DNA from: Chamaecyparis obtusa
Lineage: Eukaryota > Streptophyta > Pinopsida > Cupressales > Cupressaceae
Length of the DNA stretch: 64,000 bases
Direction: 5' to 3'
NCBI GenBank assembly: GCA_027943335.1
Contig: BSBK01006031.1
Coordinates: 624,001-688,000 of the forward strand
Part shown: positions 34,991-47,497 of the stretch, piece by piece
How the letters are laid out: each line of letters starts with the position of its first letter
Numbering within the stretch: the stretch's first letter is position 1
Notes under the pieces: model-generated
The model's database searches: none
What the model saw: only the letters and a program-made list of their open reading frames with translations
What the model was told of the DNA's origin: nothing
Translations under genes and position numbers: made by a program

Positions 34991-35679
34991 TGATTTAATG
35001 ATATTTAAGAGATCTACACAAGTGTGGAGTTAATTACTCATGATGACATTCTGTATCCTGCAATTATAAGCCTTTACTCATATGTCCTACACGATCTTCT
35101 CCAAAATTTATTCACACATCATATCTCCTTATATTATTGTTAATTAAATCATTATTGCATCATATTCAATATCCTCTTAGGTGGAGAGCTATCTTTTATC
35201 ATGTTGGTTTGTGTTGAAGAACAAGTAATAATAGCTTCTTGAAAGCGGTAAAATGACACATCTCTCTTAATTTTACATGATTTTTTATTATCACGAGAGT
35301 AAATGCGTAAAATAAGATAATAATTGGTGAGTCTATGATTTTAATATTTTGAAGGTAGTACTTTTAAATCATTATCATATGTTTCCTTATGAACTGTTGA
35401 GATCTTGCTTAATATTTTCAAAGGCACCTCGTATATTCTAAAAAGTGTTTTGTAGTTTTAAAGCATTTTGGGAGTAATTTAGGGAGTCTGTTTGAAGTGT
35501 TTTTTTAACTATATAGAGGCTACATGGTTTCATACTTTAATATTAGGTACATATGTGGGAGAATATTCTTTTGATATTACTTCCATTGATCTTTATAATA
35601 TATTTTTGGGAGGAATATATTAATTTGATATTTTATCTAATAGAATTTCTTGGATGACATCTCCATATGTGCCATTGTT
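34991..35679. other. Probable LINE 2 3' region, no domain seen
   Basis: Follows the LINE 2 RNase H end on the minus strand. No poly(A) or recognisable domain; the LINE 2 3' end is not defined. Confidence 0.4.
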
Positions 35680-36180
35680 GGTCAAAGGATCAACCTCCCT
35701 ATTTCCTTCTCTATATATATGCTTGATATCTATATTTTGAAATTGATCGATAAGAATAAGGGCCCTATTTAAATGATAGTTTAATTTCCAATTAGGTGTA
35801 TTCCTAGTTCTTAGAGCATTAATAATAATATGTGAATCGCCTTCAATTTCAAGGCTAAGGATATTAATTTCCTTACATAATTATAATCCTTCGATAACCG
35901 TTATACATGTATCCATATTGTTTTTTGATTAATTGATTGGTTTGGCTAATTTAGGACAAGTCTCTCTAGTGTGAGTTCTAACTATGTAACGGCCACCAAA
36001 TTTACCTAGATTAACATGAGATGCACCATCAAAGTTAAGCTTATACCAACCTAATTTAGGTGGAATCCATTTACAATTATCTCTAAGAAGTTTTCTTTGG
36101 GTGTCCCACTTATCGAACATTAGAGGTATGATTAACTCTTTAAAATTTCTTCTCATAATGCTATCCCAGAGAGCAAAGAG
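35680..36180 (-). pseudogene. LINE 2 RNase H domain
   Basis: The minus strand reads WIPPKLGWYKLNFDGASHVN, the usual start of plant LINE RNase H. Later come LSLEIEGDSHIIINALRTRN and HIYREGNREVDPLTN near 35690, with stop codons and a frameshift between. It would remove RNA from the RNA-DNA hybrid. Confidence 0.8.
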
Positions 36181-36599
36181 TCCTACTATAAAATTCCTAT
36201 TTTTAAGTTAGTTATTCATAGTTTCAATAATATATGGTTCTATTTTACTTGTCAAGGATCTAACATTCATACCTTTATCTTGAGATATTCTACTATTTCT
36301 TTTTTTCTAGAGCTCCGAGACAATAGTTGAAGGACCCATTTCCCACAATCTATAATAGAGATTTTTCTTAAAATGCAACGACCACGATTTAAGAAAATCC
36401 ACAAGATTATTTTATTTCACTATTGACCATTGAAGTTTTTGTATTAACCAATTCCAATAATTTTTGGCATAATCACAATTAAGTAGAATATGATCTGTCG
36501 ATTCTTCATTTTTTTCATATAAGGGGCAGTGTGATGGACTTTCATATCCTATCTTTTTCAACCATTCCGATGTTAGGATATGTTTCCATAGGGCTTCCC

Positions 36600-37370
36600 A
36601 TAGAATTTAATTCCATCTTTTAGAGTTACCAATTTATGCCAACATAATTTAATTGGAATTTCTATCTTTTGAAGAGTTTGAGATTTGATGATATTTTGAT
36701 ATATCCATCTTTTACTTTATAAGATCCATCATTGGATCCACACCAAATTAGTTTATCACTAGACAACTTTGGAAATATACTTCTGGACTTTAAAATATTG
36801 AGGAAGGTTTCCTTATCTACCATAGAGAGGGGGGTATTCTCTAAACTTTTCACTTGCCAACCTTGGGCTAGGGAGTTATTAATCAAGATATAGTCTTTAA
36901 CCTTGGATCCCCAAAATTTGTTTACAGTTTCAATAATATTATTGTTGATACCTAGATCTAATAAAGAGACATAACCTCCCTAAGAATCTTCCTAAAAAGG
37001 GGCATCCTCCCCATTTCCAATATCCCAAGACAACCTCTCATTAATCAAATATCTACATTCTGTTATCAAATTCTAAATTCTGGATCCTTTTCCAAGAATG
37101 TATGATTTGAAGATGTTGATTGGAGTAGCATTCCTAACATATTTTTTAAGGAGAATGGTTGTCCATTATATTTCAAGGTGCAAAATGATCCTCCACACTA
37201 ATTTTTCTCCTAGGGATAAATTTTTCCAATATAAATTCTTAATACCTAAACCCCAAATTTTTTATCGAAGAACAAATATCTTCCTATTTAATTCTCACAA
37301 TTTTATTATTTTTTGAGGTTCTTTTCCAAAAGAAGTTCCTTAATGCTTTTTTATTACTGGTAAAAATAGC
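36600..37370 (-). pseudogene. LINE 2 RT C-terminal and zinc-binding region
   Basis: Resumes after insertion A with IFTSNKKALRNFFWKRTSKN at about 37365. It continues to SSDKLIWCGSNDGSYKVKDG (about 36720), the pattern at the end of plant LINE RT. Stops present. Confidence 0.75.
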
Positions 37371-37599
37371 TTTTGTGGGGACCTGAAACCCTATACAAAG
37401 AAACTACGAAAGATTAGACACTATGACCACCAAAAATAAAAAGGGTTTTAAAATAGCCCGCTAGTAGACTTGAAACCCAACAACAAAACCAACTAAAAAC
37501 TAGTAATTAGAAACAGACACCCAATGAGAGAAACACAACAAAAAGAAGCAAAAACAAAACAACCAGAAACTAGGCAGACTCTAGCAGAGTTGCCTCCAT

Positions 37600-39400
37600 G
37601 TCTTTTTTAACATTCAATATCTTACTAATGGCAGCATTAAGATTATAGAGCTCTAGAATCCTATCCTAAATCATCATCTTCTTGGAAGATCTAGTGCACT
37701 TGTCTGGCCTAGTTTGGTCCTCATCATCATCCTTGGTATCATCAATCTTTATAGGGGACCCCACGTTCAACTCCTTGAGTCTATTAATGCACTCAACTAT
37801 AGTCCTCATAAATAGATTGTTATTGAAAAGAATCTTCTTGAGGGTAGACTCCATTTTATCCACTTTGTCCTATAATAGACTCATCTTATTTTTGTCCCTA
37901 TTCTCCATAGATTTTTCCTTCCAATTAGACCCAAAATCTAGCCTCTCCTGGATATTATAACTTTGGTAGAAAGGGATCTAAATTTAAGACTCAGAGTCTT
38001 GATTTCAAGAAAAACCCATTCAACCAAGCAGAAGGAGTACATAGACATAATTTTTTTTGTTTGTAGGAAACCTAATGGTGGATCAATTTTAACCTCCAGG
38101 TCTATCTTGAGGAGTTAAACATTTCTCTTCTGCACGTCGACAGTCTTCATAAAAGGAGTAGTTTTAGAGGAGGAGGGAATATCCTTATCTAGAATAGTCT
38201 CATCACATCTCACCTCTTTACCCTTTTTGTATGACTACACATGTTTGGAGGCTTCATTGTACGAGGATATAAGAATATCATGGTCCATAGAATTGTCATA
38301 ATCAACTAGGATAGGAACTTTCTCACCACCAGGGTCATTCTGATCATCTAATTTCAAAGTAGTCTTAATATCTTTAGCACCCTTCTCTTCTGTCTCACTA
38401 TCGATAAGAGATAGATTGTCCTTACTCTCATCCTTAGTTTTTTTTTCTGAGAATTCCCTTTCATATCCAAAAACCCCTCAATGCTTTCCCCCTCTGAAGC
38501 AGTCTCCATGCCACTTTTCTTCACAAGTTTCAACTTTTTAGAGGTTGATCCCTCCTAGCACACATCACCCTACATATTTTTTCCAAAATCTTAGAAGACT
38601 CACCACCCAGAATCTGAGCAGGAATCGGGCTGAGAGTAGCATTCTTCTTGACATGCTCCATAATAGGAAAAATAAGCCCTTCATGAAGAATAATACTACT
38701 CTCTTTCCTTTTATTACCAGCAATTCTATGGTAGAGAGAACTAAGAAAATACAAGGGAAAGGAAACCCTAAACTTATGCCTAAAGTGATAGAGAAGAACA
38801 CAATGATAAGAATGACCCCTTTTTTATCACCCATTGAGGGTAATATACTCCATAATGGCCCCCATAGCATGAGAGTATATTTCCTTGAAACTCTAGACAT
38901 TAAAATAGCCCCCAACATCCTTAATCAAATTACTCCCTTCCTCTTCATCCTTGGAAAAATGGTGAATGACATTGTAGGAGATCTTCCTATCCCTGTAAAA
39001 TTTCATTCTTTTTGTGGTTAAGATCGAGACTTCAGCAAAAAGGTCATCAGTAATCTTGACCTCCATTCCCCTAATATTCACAATGTCATCCTTCCAACTG
39101 TCAACAAATCTTTTGGTGACCCCTTCATTAGAACCATGAAATATTTCCATTAAAGGAGAAATCCCTCCTTTACGCATCTTATCCAAAACCTCCTTCTCTT
39201 CCTTCCATCTCATACAATTCTAGGATTCCTATTGATTCAGCTCCCCACCCATACTAGCAGTGATACCTTCAAACTAGAAAGGATTCTCAACAAGAGCCAT
39301 GCACAAAATAAAAATAATGAAAAAGGAAAAACCCATCACAATTGTAATGAACTCGTGTCTTCGCCTCTTAGTCTTGGGAAAGATGAAACTTTCCATAATG
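37600..39400 (-). pseudogene. LINE copy A: extra ORF downstream of RNase H (ORF3)
   Basis: Homologous along its length to the copy B ORF3. It begins with IIMESFIF and RRHEFITIVMGFSFFIIFIL (hydrophobic). The central domain reads MRKGGISPLMEIFHGSNEGV, FVDSWKDDIVNIRGMEVKIT and MKFYRDRK, then HSYHCVLLYHFRHKFRVSFP and ILHEGLIFPIMEHVKKN. It ends with an acidic, coiled-coil-like tail (KIDDTKDDDEDQ ... ILNVKKDMEATLLES). Function unknown. The central pattern resembles the uncharacterised 'putative plant transposon protein' type, an uncertain comparison. Several stops and frameshifts. Confidence 0.65.
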
Positions 39401-39499
39401 ATATTACAACCCTTGATGAAAAGATGTCTTGTCATTATTACTATGAAGATATTCCAAATGAGTCCTCCAACTATGAATCTTATCATACTCCACCTTAGC

Positions 39500-39655
39500 T
39501 TTCAAATCACCATTAAGTTTATTGTCACAATGCCAAGTCATGATAGCCTCTGATTTGATAGCCAAGTTAGCCATATCATTAGCCATCCTATTAGCCTCAT
39601 GATACACATGTGATTTTAGAACATCTTGAAGTTCCTTAACTATTTCTCTAGATAA
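39500..39655 (-). pseudogene. LINE copy A: RNase H C-terminal end
   Basis: The minus strand reads LSREIVKELQDVLKSHVYHE, then ANRMANDMANLAIK, then DLKAKVEYDKIH. The motif H-V-Y-x-E-A-N-R-x-A-x-D closes plant LINE RNase H domains. The trailing DLKAK segment matches copy B, so the junction between RNase H and ORF3 is the same in both. Confidence 0.72.
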
Positions 39656-39660
39656 TTTTT

Positions 39661-40780
39661 AACTTTTCCCAATAAAGGTAATAATGACACCTGAAAAGTT
39701 GAAATGGCTAAAAGAAGTAGTTTAATAATTGTTACCATACCAACACTAGATAAAAATCTACCTTTCCAATGATCCTTCTTATTGGTAATTTTTTTAGAAA
39801 TAGCTTCGAATAATTTTGTTACTCAAGTACCATTTTCTAAGGGAATCTCCAGGTATTTACAGGGAATGTTTCCTTCTTTAAAACCTAGAATATTAAAAAA
39901 TTTCTATTTGGTTTGAACGTCGGTGTTCAAAAAGTTAATAAATCAGATTTTTCCGCATTTACTTTTTGGCCCGAGGCTTCCATATATAGATTTAGGATCT
40001 TCTTAAAATTGGAATCTTCTAATTTCATACTTTGTCCTGGTAGTATGGTGTCATCTACAAATTGTTGATGTGTAATATTGAAAATGTTATTGTTCACCTT
40101 GATTCCAATAATATCTGCATCAACATGATGTTTCTTGATGTATTGACCTAACTCTTCTACCATATTAACAAAAAGAAAAGGGGAGATAAGGTCTCCTTGT
40201 TTGATAAATCTAGAGGAAGCAAAGAAACCTTCTAGATTACCATTAATAAATATTCAAAATTTGGGTGTAGGGATACATCTAAAGATCATATTAATCCATC
40301 TTTTTAAGAAACCAAAGGCTTCCAAAAATTTATGCAAGAATCCCCAATCCCCCATATCATATGCTTTTTGAAAATCAACTTTAATTAACATTCTTGCTTC
40401 CTTATTACTTTGTATAATATGAATTAGTTCTTGGGCTATTATAATACCATCTAGAATTGACCTATTTGGAATAAATCCATTTTCTTCTTCAGAAATAATT
40501 TGTGAGGGCATAAGTTTTAATTTTTTTTCTAAGGATTTTGAGAGTATTTTCTACACTGTATTATATAAGGTAATGGGTCTGAAGTCTCCTAAATTTTTAG
40601 AGATAATTTTCTAGAGAATAAGTGTGATAAAGGTATTGCTAATTTTAGGAACAAAGTTTCTAGTGTTACGAGAGGTTTTTATGGATTCCCATAATTCCAC
40701 TCCTAAAAAGAACTAGAAATTTTTAAAGAAACTTGCATTGAGCCCATCTGAGCCTGGGGATTTATCCTAGTGGACCTAAA
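39661..40780 (-). pseudogene. LINE 2 reverse transcriptase, palm region
   Basis: The minus strand starts PGSDGLNASFFKNF at about 40765 (family form P-G-x-D-G-x-N). Then NGFIPNRSILDGIIIAQELI and LIKVDFQKAYD (about 40370), and QQFVDDTILPG, the catalytic FVDD near 40055, followed by ASGQKVNAEKSD. Interrupted by stops, and cut by copy A at the thumb region. Confidence 0.82.
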
Positions 40781-40999
40781 AAATGGTAGTTTTAAATTAT
40801 TCTAAAGTGATTTTTTCATTTAACATTTTATTATTTGATTCATTAATAAGTTTTCGAATGGAAGACAAAAAAATTGATTGAGATGCTAAGTTTGAAGAGT
40901 CATTGTTACTTAATAGATCTTTGTAAAAACCTAAAAAATTATCTATTATTACTTGATAGTATGATATTATCTCACGTTGACTATTTTAATGTTCAAAAT

Positions 41000-42140
41000 T
41001 TTATTTAGATTTTGTCAACTTTTGGTGTTATTATGAAAAAATATTTTATTTTTGTCCCCTTCCACTAACCAGGCATCTCTAGATTTTTTCTTCCAAAAAA
41101 TTTCTTCTTTAGTTAAAATGCCAACATATTTTGTTAATAATTATTTCTCATTATTAGAACTGTCGTCGTTCATTCCATTTTTTCTATCATATCTTCATTG
41201 AGTTATGAAATCTCCATTTCTATTTCTTCCTTGACCTCAAAGATATTTTTGAAATGTTGAATATTCTATTTTATTATTTTTTCCTTTAAATGTTTAAGTT
41301 TAGAAAAAAAAGAAAGCATCTTGGATCCTTCAAATGATATCTCATTCCACTAGCCTTCAAGCAAATTTAAAAAGTCCAAGTATCTTGAAACAAAATAATT
41401 TCAATTCTAAAAGGAGCTTTTGATGGTTTGGATTCCCCTTGAATGATTAATCTTAGGGGAAAGTGGTCAGAGCTAGCATTAGGAAGGATTTGTGCCAATA
41501 ATAAATGGTTAAACTCGGGCCTAAATTTCCTTTGAAAAGAAACCTAGATCTAATATTTCCAACTAAATCTCGATCTTCTATTTTTCCATGTAAATATACC
41601 ATTCCTAGTTTTTATGTCTACCAAATTATTTTTACTAGACCAATTGATAAAATATATCTCGGCTTGGTATTTGGAAGAGGATCCTTCAATTTTTTATGAG
41701 AAATCTAATGTCCTCCTAAAATATAGATTTTTTTTTATGAGAAATCTAATTTCCTCCTAAAATATAGAAATCCTTAAAGTGTCTAATTTGTTGTTATTAC
41801 TAATAGGAACATAAATATTAATTAGGGTAAAGGATAATGAATATTCTAACATTTTAGCACTTGTTTCCAACCAATGTTGTTTAGGAATTAAGCTCTTATA
41901 CTCAACATTCCTAGGATTCTATAATATTTCTAGACCCCTGGATGCTCCTATGGATGCTACCCATTCAGAATGCCATAATCCTAGTTTTAAGTTAAATTTT
42001 CCACCTTCTTTTCTTAGTTTTGTTTCCTCAAGTAAAATTATTTTAGTGTTGAATAGTTTTAAGTTTCTTTCTATAATTATTTATTTGTTAGGGGAATTAA
42101 TATCCCTAAAATTCCATGTTGTTGTCTTCATTTGTCTATG
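41000..42140 (-). pseudogene. LINE 2 endonuclease (EEP fold)
   Basis: Minus strand from about 42130: MKTTTWNFRDINSPNK, a stop, then IILLEETKLRKEGGKFNLKL and INIYVPISNNNKL. The opening W-N-x-R-x-x-x-S-P-x-K and the Glu in E-T-K-L are the first endonuclease/exonuclease/phosphatase signatures. Stops and frameshifts follow. Confidence 0.72.
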
Positions 42141-42499
42141 GGAAGGTCCTTCCCCTTCCCTACATAACGAGAGTCTATTAATTTAACTTGGTTTTTTTCT
42201 TTTTCGTCTCTATTCCTCAGCTCTATTTTGGATTTCCTACCTCTTTTTTCTATATATTTTGGGAATAATAGGATTTTCTACACCATCTATATTTTCTATT
42301 AATCATATTTTAGTAGTATATACTGATCTTTCTATGGGAAAATTACAATCTAGCTTCTTATTTTAGTTATCAATTTCTAAGGATAATTCTTCTACTAGCT
42401 TATCACTTAAATTTTTGGCAAAGATCAATTCCTCATCATTTATGTTTGATTGAATAGAAACCCTTAGATCTCCTAGGCGATCACTATCTATGTTTTTAT

Positions 42500-44850
42500 C
42501 TTCAAATTGAGTGAAATATGTACTAATTTCCTCAATATCTTCTTTAGAGATCTACGTAGGAAAATATTTAATTTCATTGTGTATAGTCTCTAATTCCAGA
42601 GGAATTTTGGTCTCTTTTTTTAAGTTGCCTTCCATGCATATATTATTAGTCTCTTCTTTATATTCAGTGTTGTTAAACTCTAAGTTTTTCTTTTCTTCCT
42701 TATGATTATCTAATGAATACCATTCATTAAGTAAATCTCTCACTTTGTTATGGACAATTGTTAAATCAGACATGATATTTCTAATTTCTAGCATTTTTTG
42801 CTCAATTTGTTGTATGATCCCCTTTTGTCCTAATTAGATCTTATCTAGAGCATAATCCTTATCAGATTCAAACAATTCCTCTTAGTTGATTTTTTATGAT
42901 TCTATGGATTTAAAGTTATTTGTAAAGATAAGATTATTGATTCAAGATATACACCCCAATACAGAGGTTTGGAGGATATTGGAATTCAATGTAATTGGAA
43001 AAGATCTAGAAAATAGGAGATTACAGAGGGAATCATTATTTTCCCCATATGCTAAAAATTTGTTAAGTTTTTCAAGTTCGTTAGGGACAAGGAGATTACA
43101 AGGAAACAAAAAGGGGGAACAATCAATAATGCATTCTCTAGAAGACTTAAAAATTACCTTGATATGAAAAAAGAAATGGAAAGGTTGAAAAAAGGATTAC
43201 TCATCCCTAATTTAGGAAAAGGCATCTTGAAACCACCTTACTTTAGGAAAATGATCCTAGGCGAGGAAACAAATGGAGAAGTAGAAGAATATGGAAAAAA
43301 AGATTTAAAGGATTTTAGGGGTTGATTTGAGAAGAAGGAAAAAAAAGGAAGGGGTATTATATGGAGGAGAAGCTGAATGATCCAACATCTTCACAGGTAA
43401 AGATACAAGGTAAATCCTCCTTTTATTGAACTACAAGGAGGCGGAGAGGCATTGTCCTTGATAACTGAACTTAATATCTTACCATAAAATAATTTTACTT
43501 TGAATGGATGGATGAAATTGTTTATGATAATTTTTAATGGTATCACATTTAAATCATTAATATCTACTTTAAATATAATTATAATAAAAGTATAAGAATC
43601 AAAATTTTCCTCTAATCCTATAAAACCATCCATCGTATCCCCTATTTTCTAAAGAATATGAAGATGCAATGGTTCTATATAGGTAAATTATTTATAATAT
43701 CCCACCTTGTGTATCTTAGAAAACATTCTTTGGTTGGATAAAAATTAGGGTACCATTCAAAAAAAGGAAAACAATTTTTTTATGAATGACTAATTCTTTC
43801 TTCGGAAGCCTATCTTTAGACTCATAATTATAACAATGCATGTAAAATATTTTTACAATTAGGATAGGACCATGCTTACATGTTCTTAATACACCTCTTG
43901 GAGCTAGCCTCAAATTTTTGTTGCAGGAATTTTTGATCCACTGATAACAATTTAAATGGCATTGATTTTGCATTGGTTCCATAGATCGTCAGTGATTTCG
44001 TTTCTAAGGATTGCTATTTTTTTCAGAATTCATATGGTGTAATTTACTATTTATGAAGAAATTGGGCACTTCATTAGATGGGGATGGAAATAAGGGCTTC
44101 TTCAATTCCTTTGATGCTGGAAAGTTTTTTAGAATTTTTTTTTTCGAGTTTCGAATTCAAAATGTTTTGAGATTTCCCTTTAGGATTGAGATTACTGCAA
44201 GTGTTATTTTGAAAGACATTGTTTCCTAATGGTTTCCTATTGGATCCTAACATAAAAGGATGAAATTGGAAAACTAGTAAAGATGCCCTCATTTTTTTTG
44301 GATTCCTATTATATGTAATTTTCTTGGAAACAATTTTCTTTTGATCAAGTAAATATCTAGGAGCTTAAGAAGGATGGAGACAGATCTGATTACCATACTT
44401 ATTAGTTTTTTACAAATTGTATTTGGTAGCCCTAAATAACTCCATCTTTTTTTAGATGTTTTTTTTTTCTTGTTTCTAACTTTTATCTAATCATGTTCTG
44501 ATCATGCCATTCCATTCATATCACTAGATAACTGTCATAGAGATGGCAATTTGAGAACTTTTTTTTCCATGTAAGGATCTTGATTTGGTTTTTTTGGATG
44601 CTCAAAATCATTTGATGGTAGAACCTAGAGAAATTTATGTTGACGCTCTTCTTGTGGCCATGATTTTAGAATGGTAAAATGATTGAATGATGAAATTTTT
44701 CTTCCAAGATTAATAATAGAGTCTCCTTGAGGGGAGGAATCCATAACATTTGAGAAGTGATTCAAAGTTTGGGCATAGGACATCAGGGCATGAGCATAAT
44801 TTTTCATTTGATCCACAATCCTTCTACTCTCTATATTATTTTTGATTGTA
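42500..44850 (-). pseudogene. LINE 2 ORF1
   Basis: Minus-strand pieces: MDQMKNYAHALMSYAQTLNH (44816-44625); NLRLAPRGVLRTCKHGPILI (about 43900); and MDGFIGLEENFDSYTFIIII with a following K-x-F-Y-G-K stretch (43633-43391), compatible with an ORF1 RNA-binding region; then a Glu/Asn-rich tail (42794-42552). Assignment rests mainly on position upstream of the endonuclease. Confidence 0.5.
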
Positions 44851-45057
44851 GGAAAAAATAAGTTTTATCAGGGACCTAGAACCCCTTACAAGATGAGCTC
44901 AAAAGATAATAACATTAAGCATTCTGAAAATAAACAAGATTGGGAACCAATCCACCAGATCTAGAGCCAACAAAAAAAGGTAAAAATCCAAAAAGTAGAA
45001 AATCCACCAGCAACTGAGAAAACCTAAAAATGAAAAACAACTAGGACACAAGAGAAC

Positions 45058-46804
45058 CTAGAAAAACTCCTTACATATTTCCTGTGCTTCCTTCTTTGCC
45101 TCTAAAATCTTCTTGATGGTTGCATTGAATTTAGAAAGCTTGAGGATCCTATCATAGATCTTTTTCCTTTTAGTAGACCAAGTGCGTTCGCTAGGACCCT
45201 TAGCATCTGCATCCTCATTGTCATCCTCAAGTTTCTTGGTAGGGGAACCAGCATCCAACTTCACTGTGATTGACATAAAGAACTCCATAGCTGAGCCCAT
45301 GAATAGGTTGTTATCCTGCATATGCTTCTTCAATGCGTTCTCTAGATTATCAATTTTAACTTGCATATCTTGCATTTTCTTCTCCCAAACATTGTCCTTA
45401 TTGCCATCGAACCCCTTTGAACTAGTCTCCATAATCTCGTATAGGGAATCAACCTTAGCAGAGATAGAGGGAAATTTCAAATTAAGACTTTTTATTTCTT
45501 GAAAAACTCATTTCATCAAGTGAAAGGAGTACATAGAAGCCACCTTCGTAGTCTAGAGGACACCAAAAGGGAGGTCAATTTTTTCATACATGTCTTCTTT
45601 AAGAAGTTTCACATTTTTTTCTTTCATATCCACAGTTTTGATAAAGGGGATGTTTTGAGAGGAGGGGGGAACATTCCCCTTCTTAATAATAGGGAAATCC
45701 TCACACTTATCCGACTGGACCTCCATAACCACTTCCAACTTGGGGGAAATAGGAACATCATGTTCCTCAGAGCTATCATAATTAACCAAAATAGGGACCG
45801 CCTGACCACCCACATCCTCCTCTTTATTGTCATCCTCATTTTTATCATCCTGAAACATAGGTCGACACCAACAGAGAGGCTTTACTATCTTCCTCAGATG
45901 AATTAACCATGGTGACATAGCCTTCAGCACTTTCACTAGCAGAATTTGTCTCCATCCTAGTATCCTTTTCTAGTTTTAGTTTTTTACCACCAGAAATATC
46001 CTCTTTACAAATTATTTCCCTGATACATTTCTTGGCTGAGCCAGAGGCTTTAGGCAAGGAGATAAGAGGGCTAGTAATAGCCATATTCTTTATACATTCC
46101 ACAATGAGGATACTAAGCCCCTCATGTAGAATGGACTTATTCTCTTTCCTCCTATGATCAATAATACTGAGGCGAAGAGAATGAAGGAGAAAAAAAGGCA
46201 TCGAAACCCTAATCTTGTTTCTGAAATGACAAAGTAGCATGAAATGGTAAGAGTGAGAAAATTTATACCTACCATATAGAGTGATGTACTCCATGATAGC
46301 GGGCATAACCTTTGCCCAAATCTCCTTGAAGGCATCAACATCATAGTAGCTGCTAGAATCTTTCTTATCTTTGTAAAATTTCATACCCTTAAGGCTTAGC
46401 TCAAACACCTCAGCAATTAGCTCTTCAGAGATGTTCACAATCATACCACCAATGGTCACAAAACCATCTTTCCAAGACTCGGCAAACACCTTTGAAACTT
46501 TATCTTTAAACCCATGTAGGAATTCCATATACGTGGTGAGACCACCCTTTCTGAGTTTCTCCCAGACCTCTGTCATCTTCTTCCACTTCACACAATCCTT
46601 TGGTTCCCTATTATTAAGCCCACCACCCATGATTTTAGAGAAGGAATTTTCAACGGCAGTAGTAGAGAGAAATAAAATGTAGATGATGATGGCCACTTTA
46701 AAATTCACACTAAAAAACTCATGTCTACTCTCAGTAATCTCACAAATGGAAAAGCTTTCCATAATCATTTTAACCAATTGAACAATTTGGCTTCTTTTCA
46801 TCAT
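45058..46804 (-). pseudogene. LINE copy B: extra ORF downstream of RNase H (ORF3)
   Basis: The longest open part is 46804-45845 (319 codons). The alignable start with copy A is MIMESFSI at about 46768. It has a hydrophobic segment (FKVAIIIYILFLSTTAVENS), then the conserved domain FAESWKDGFVTIGGMIVNIS, KGMKFYKDKK, FSHSYHFMLLCHFRNKIRVS and ILHEGLSILIVECIKNM. An acidic Ser/Glu/Asp-rich linker and a coiled-coil tail follow (MQDMQVKIDNLENALKKHMQ), ending at 45058. A frameshift near 45860 and stops near 45552 and 45485 break it; about 580 residues originally. Family not recognised with confidence; could be a transposon-associated plant domain. Confidence 0.68.
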
Positions 46805-47497
46805 AACTTCTTGAGATACTCCAAATCCTCTCTTCTGATGTGAATCCTATCAAAACCCAACTTGGCCTTCAAATCAATAGTAAGATTCTTGCCATCATGC
46901 CTAGTCACAATGTCCTTATCCCTAATAGCAAAGTTAGCAACTCGTTAGTCCTACCGTTCACATCCCAGAAGATGTAGGAAATGATGACTTGCTTAAAGAA
47001 ATTAATGATAAGATCCAGGCCTCCTCAATAATCACCTTAATTGACCATGATGGCTTGGTGATATTTTGGATATAGTTTAAGATGTTCATGGAATCACCTT
47101 CAATCCACATGTTTAGGGACATGTCTTTTTTAATCATTTTAAGAGTTTGAAGGAGAGCCATAGCCTCCACCACATGTTTGGTCTGCACTCCAATGGGAAG
47201 CACCATGGAAGTGAGATAGTTCACCATGTCATCCCTTATGAGCCCATCGCAACCCATGGGACCTCAATTACCCTTTGCAAATCCATCAAAGTTGATTTTG
47301 ATCCATCCCGGAGGGGGGGATAGCCATATGACATTCTCGCATTGGGTAGAAGACTTTATTTTGGAACCAACACCATAATCTCCAGCAATGAAATCCAACT
47401 TCAAACCAATCGAAGACTTGTATTTCTCCTTAAGGCTTCTCTTAATTTTCTTGATAACCGCCATCGGCGGAAGGGAAATATTTCTAAACAATCTATC
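46805..47497 (-). pseudogene. LINE copy B: RNase H domain
   Basis: The minus strand reads VIWLSPPPGWIKINFDGFAK at about 47320, then GLIRDDMVNYL, VEAMALLQTLKMIKKDMSLN and MWIEGDSMNILNYIQNITKP. After a frameshift it continues ELANFAIRDKDIVTRHDGKN and DLKAKLGFDRIHIRREDLEY, stopping just before ORF3. N-F-D-G, E-A and G-D-S carry the RNase H acidic residues. Confidence 0.8.

Larger units (their letters stand above)
37371..39655 (-). mobile_element. LINE copy A (5'-truncated), inserted in LINE 2 RT
   Basis: Contains the end of an RNase H domain and a complete but broken extra ORF homologous to that in copy B. The 3' end resembles copy B's: minus-strand GGTCCCnnnnAAAA followed by a CTTATTTTT-like end. 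It interrupts LINE 2 between GKVK (about 39665) and IFTSNKKAL (about 37365). The flanking sequences taaaaatagctttt and taatttttaactttt look like a diverged target duplication, but this is weak. Confidence 0.7.
35680..44852 (-). mobile_element. LINE 2: decayed LINE with RNase H, host of insertion A
   Basis: Minus-strand order: ORF1 (about 44850-42500), endonuclease (42140-41000), RT (40780-39661), insertion A (39655-37371), RT end and zinc-binding region (37370-36600), RNase H (36180-35680). Copy B abuts its 5' side at 44853. Similarity to LINE 1 is low, so it is a different family. All frames are heavily interrupted. Confidence 0.78.
44853..47497 (-). mobile_element. LINE copy B (5'-truncated), same family as copy A
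   Basis: Contains a whole RNase H domain (47497-46805), then ORF3 (46804-45058), then a 3' UTR ending in minus-strand GGTCCCTGATAAAACTTATTTTTT at about 44853. It abuts LINE 2 ORF1 on its 3' side. Truncation within ORF2 is typical of LINE insertion. The 47498-47644 spacer shows no feature. Confidence 0.72.

Noticed and set aside
43011..43380. Plus-strand purine-rich stretch looking like a coding frame
   Set aside because: Lies opposite LINE 2 ORF1 remnants and shows no domain; most likely antisense composition.
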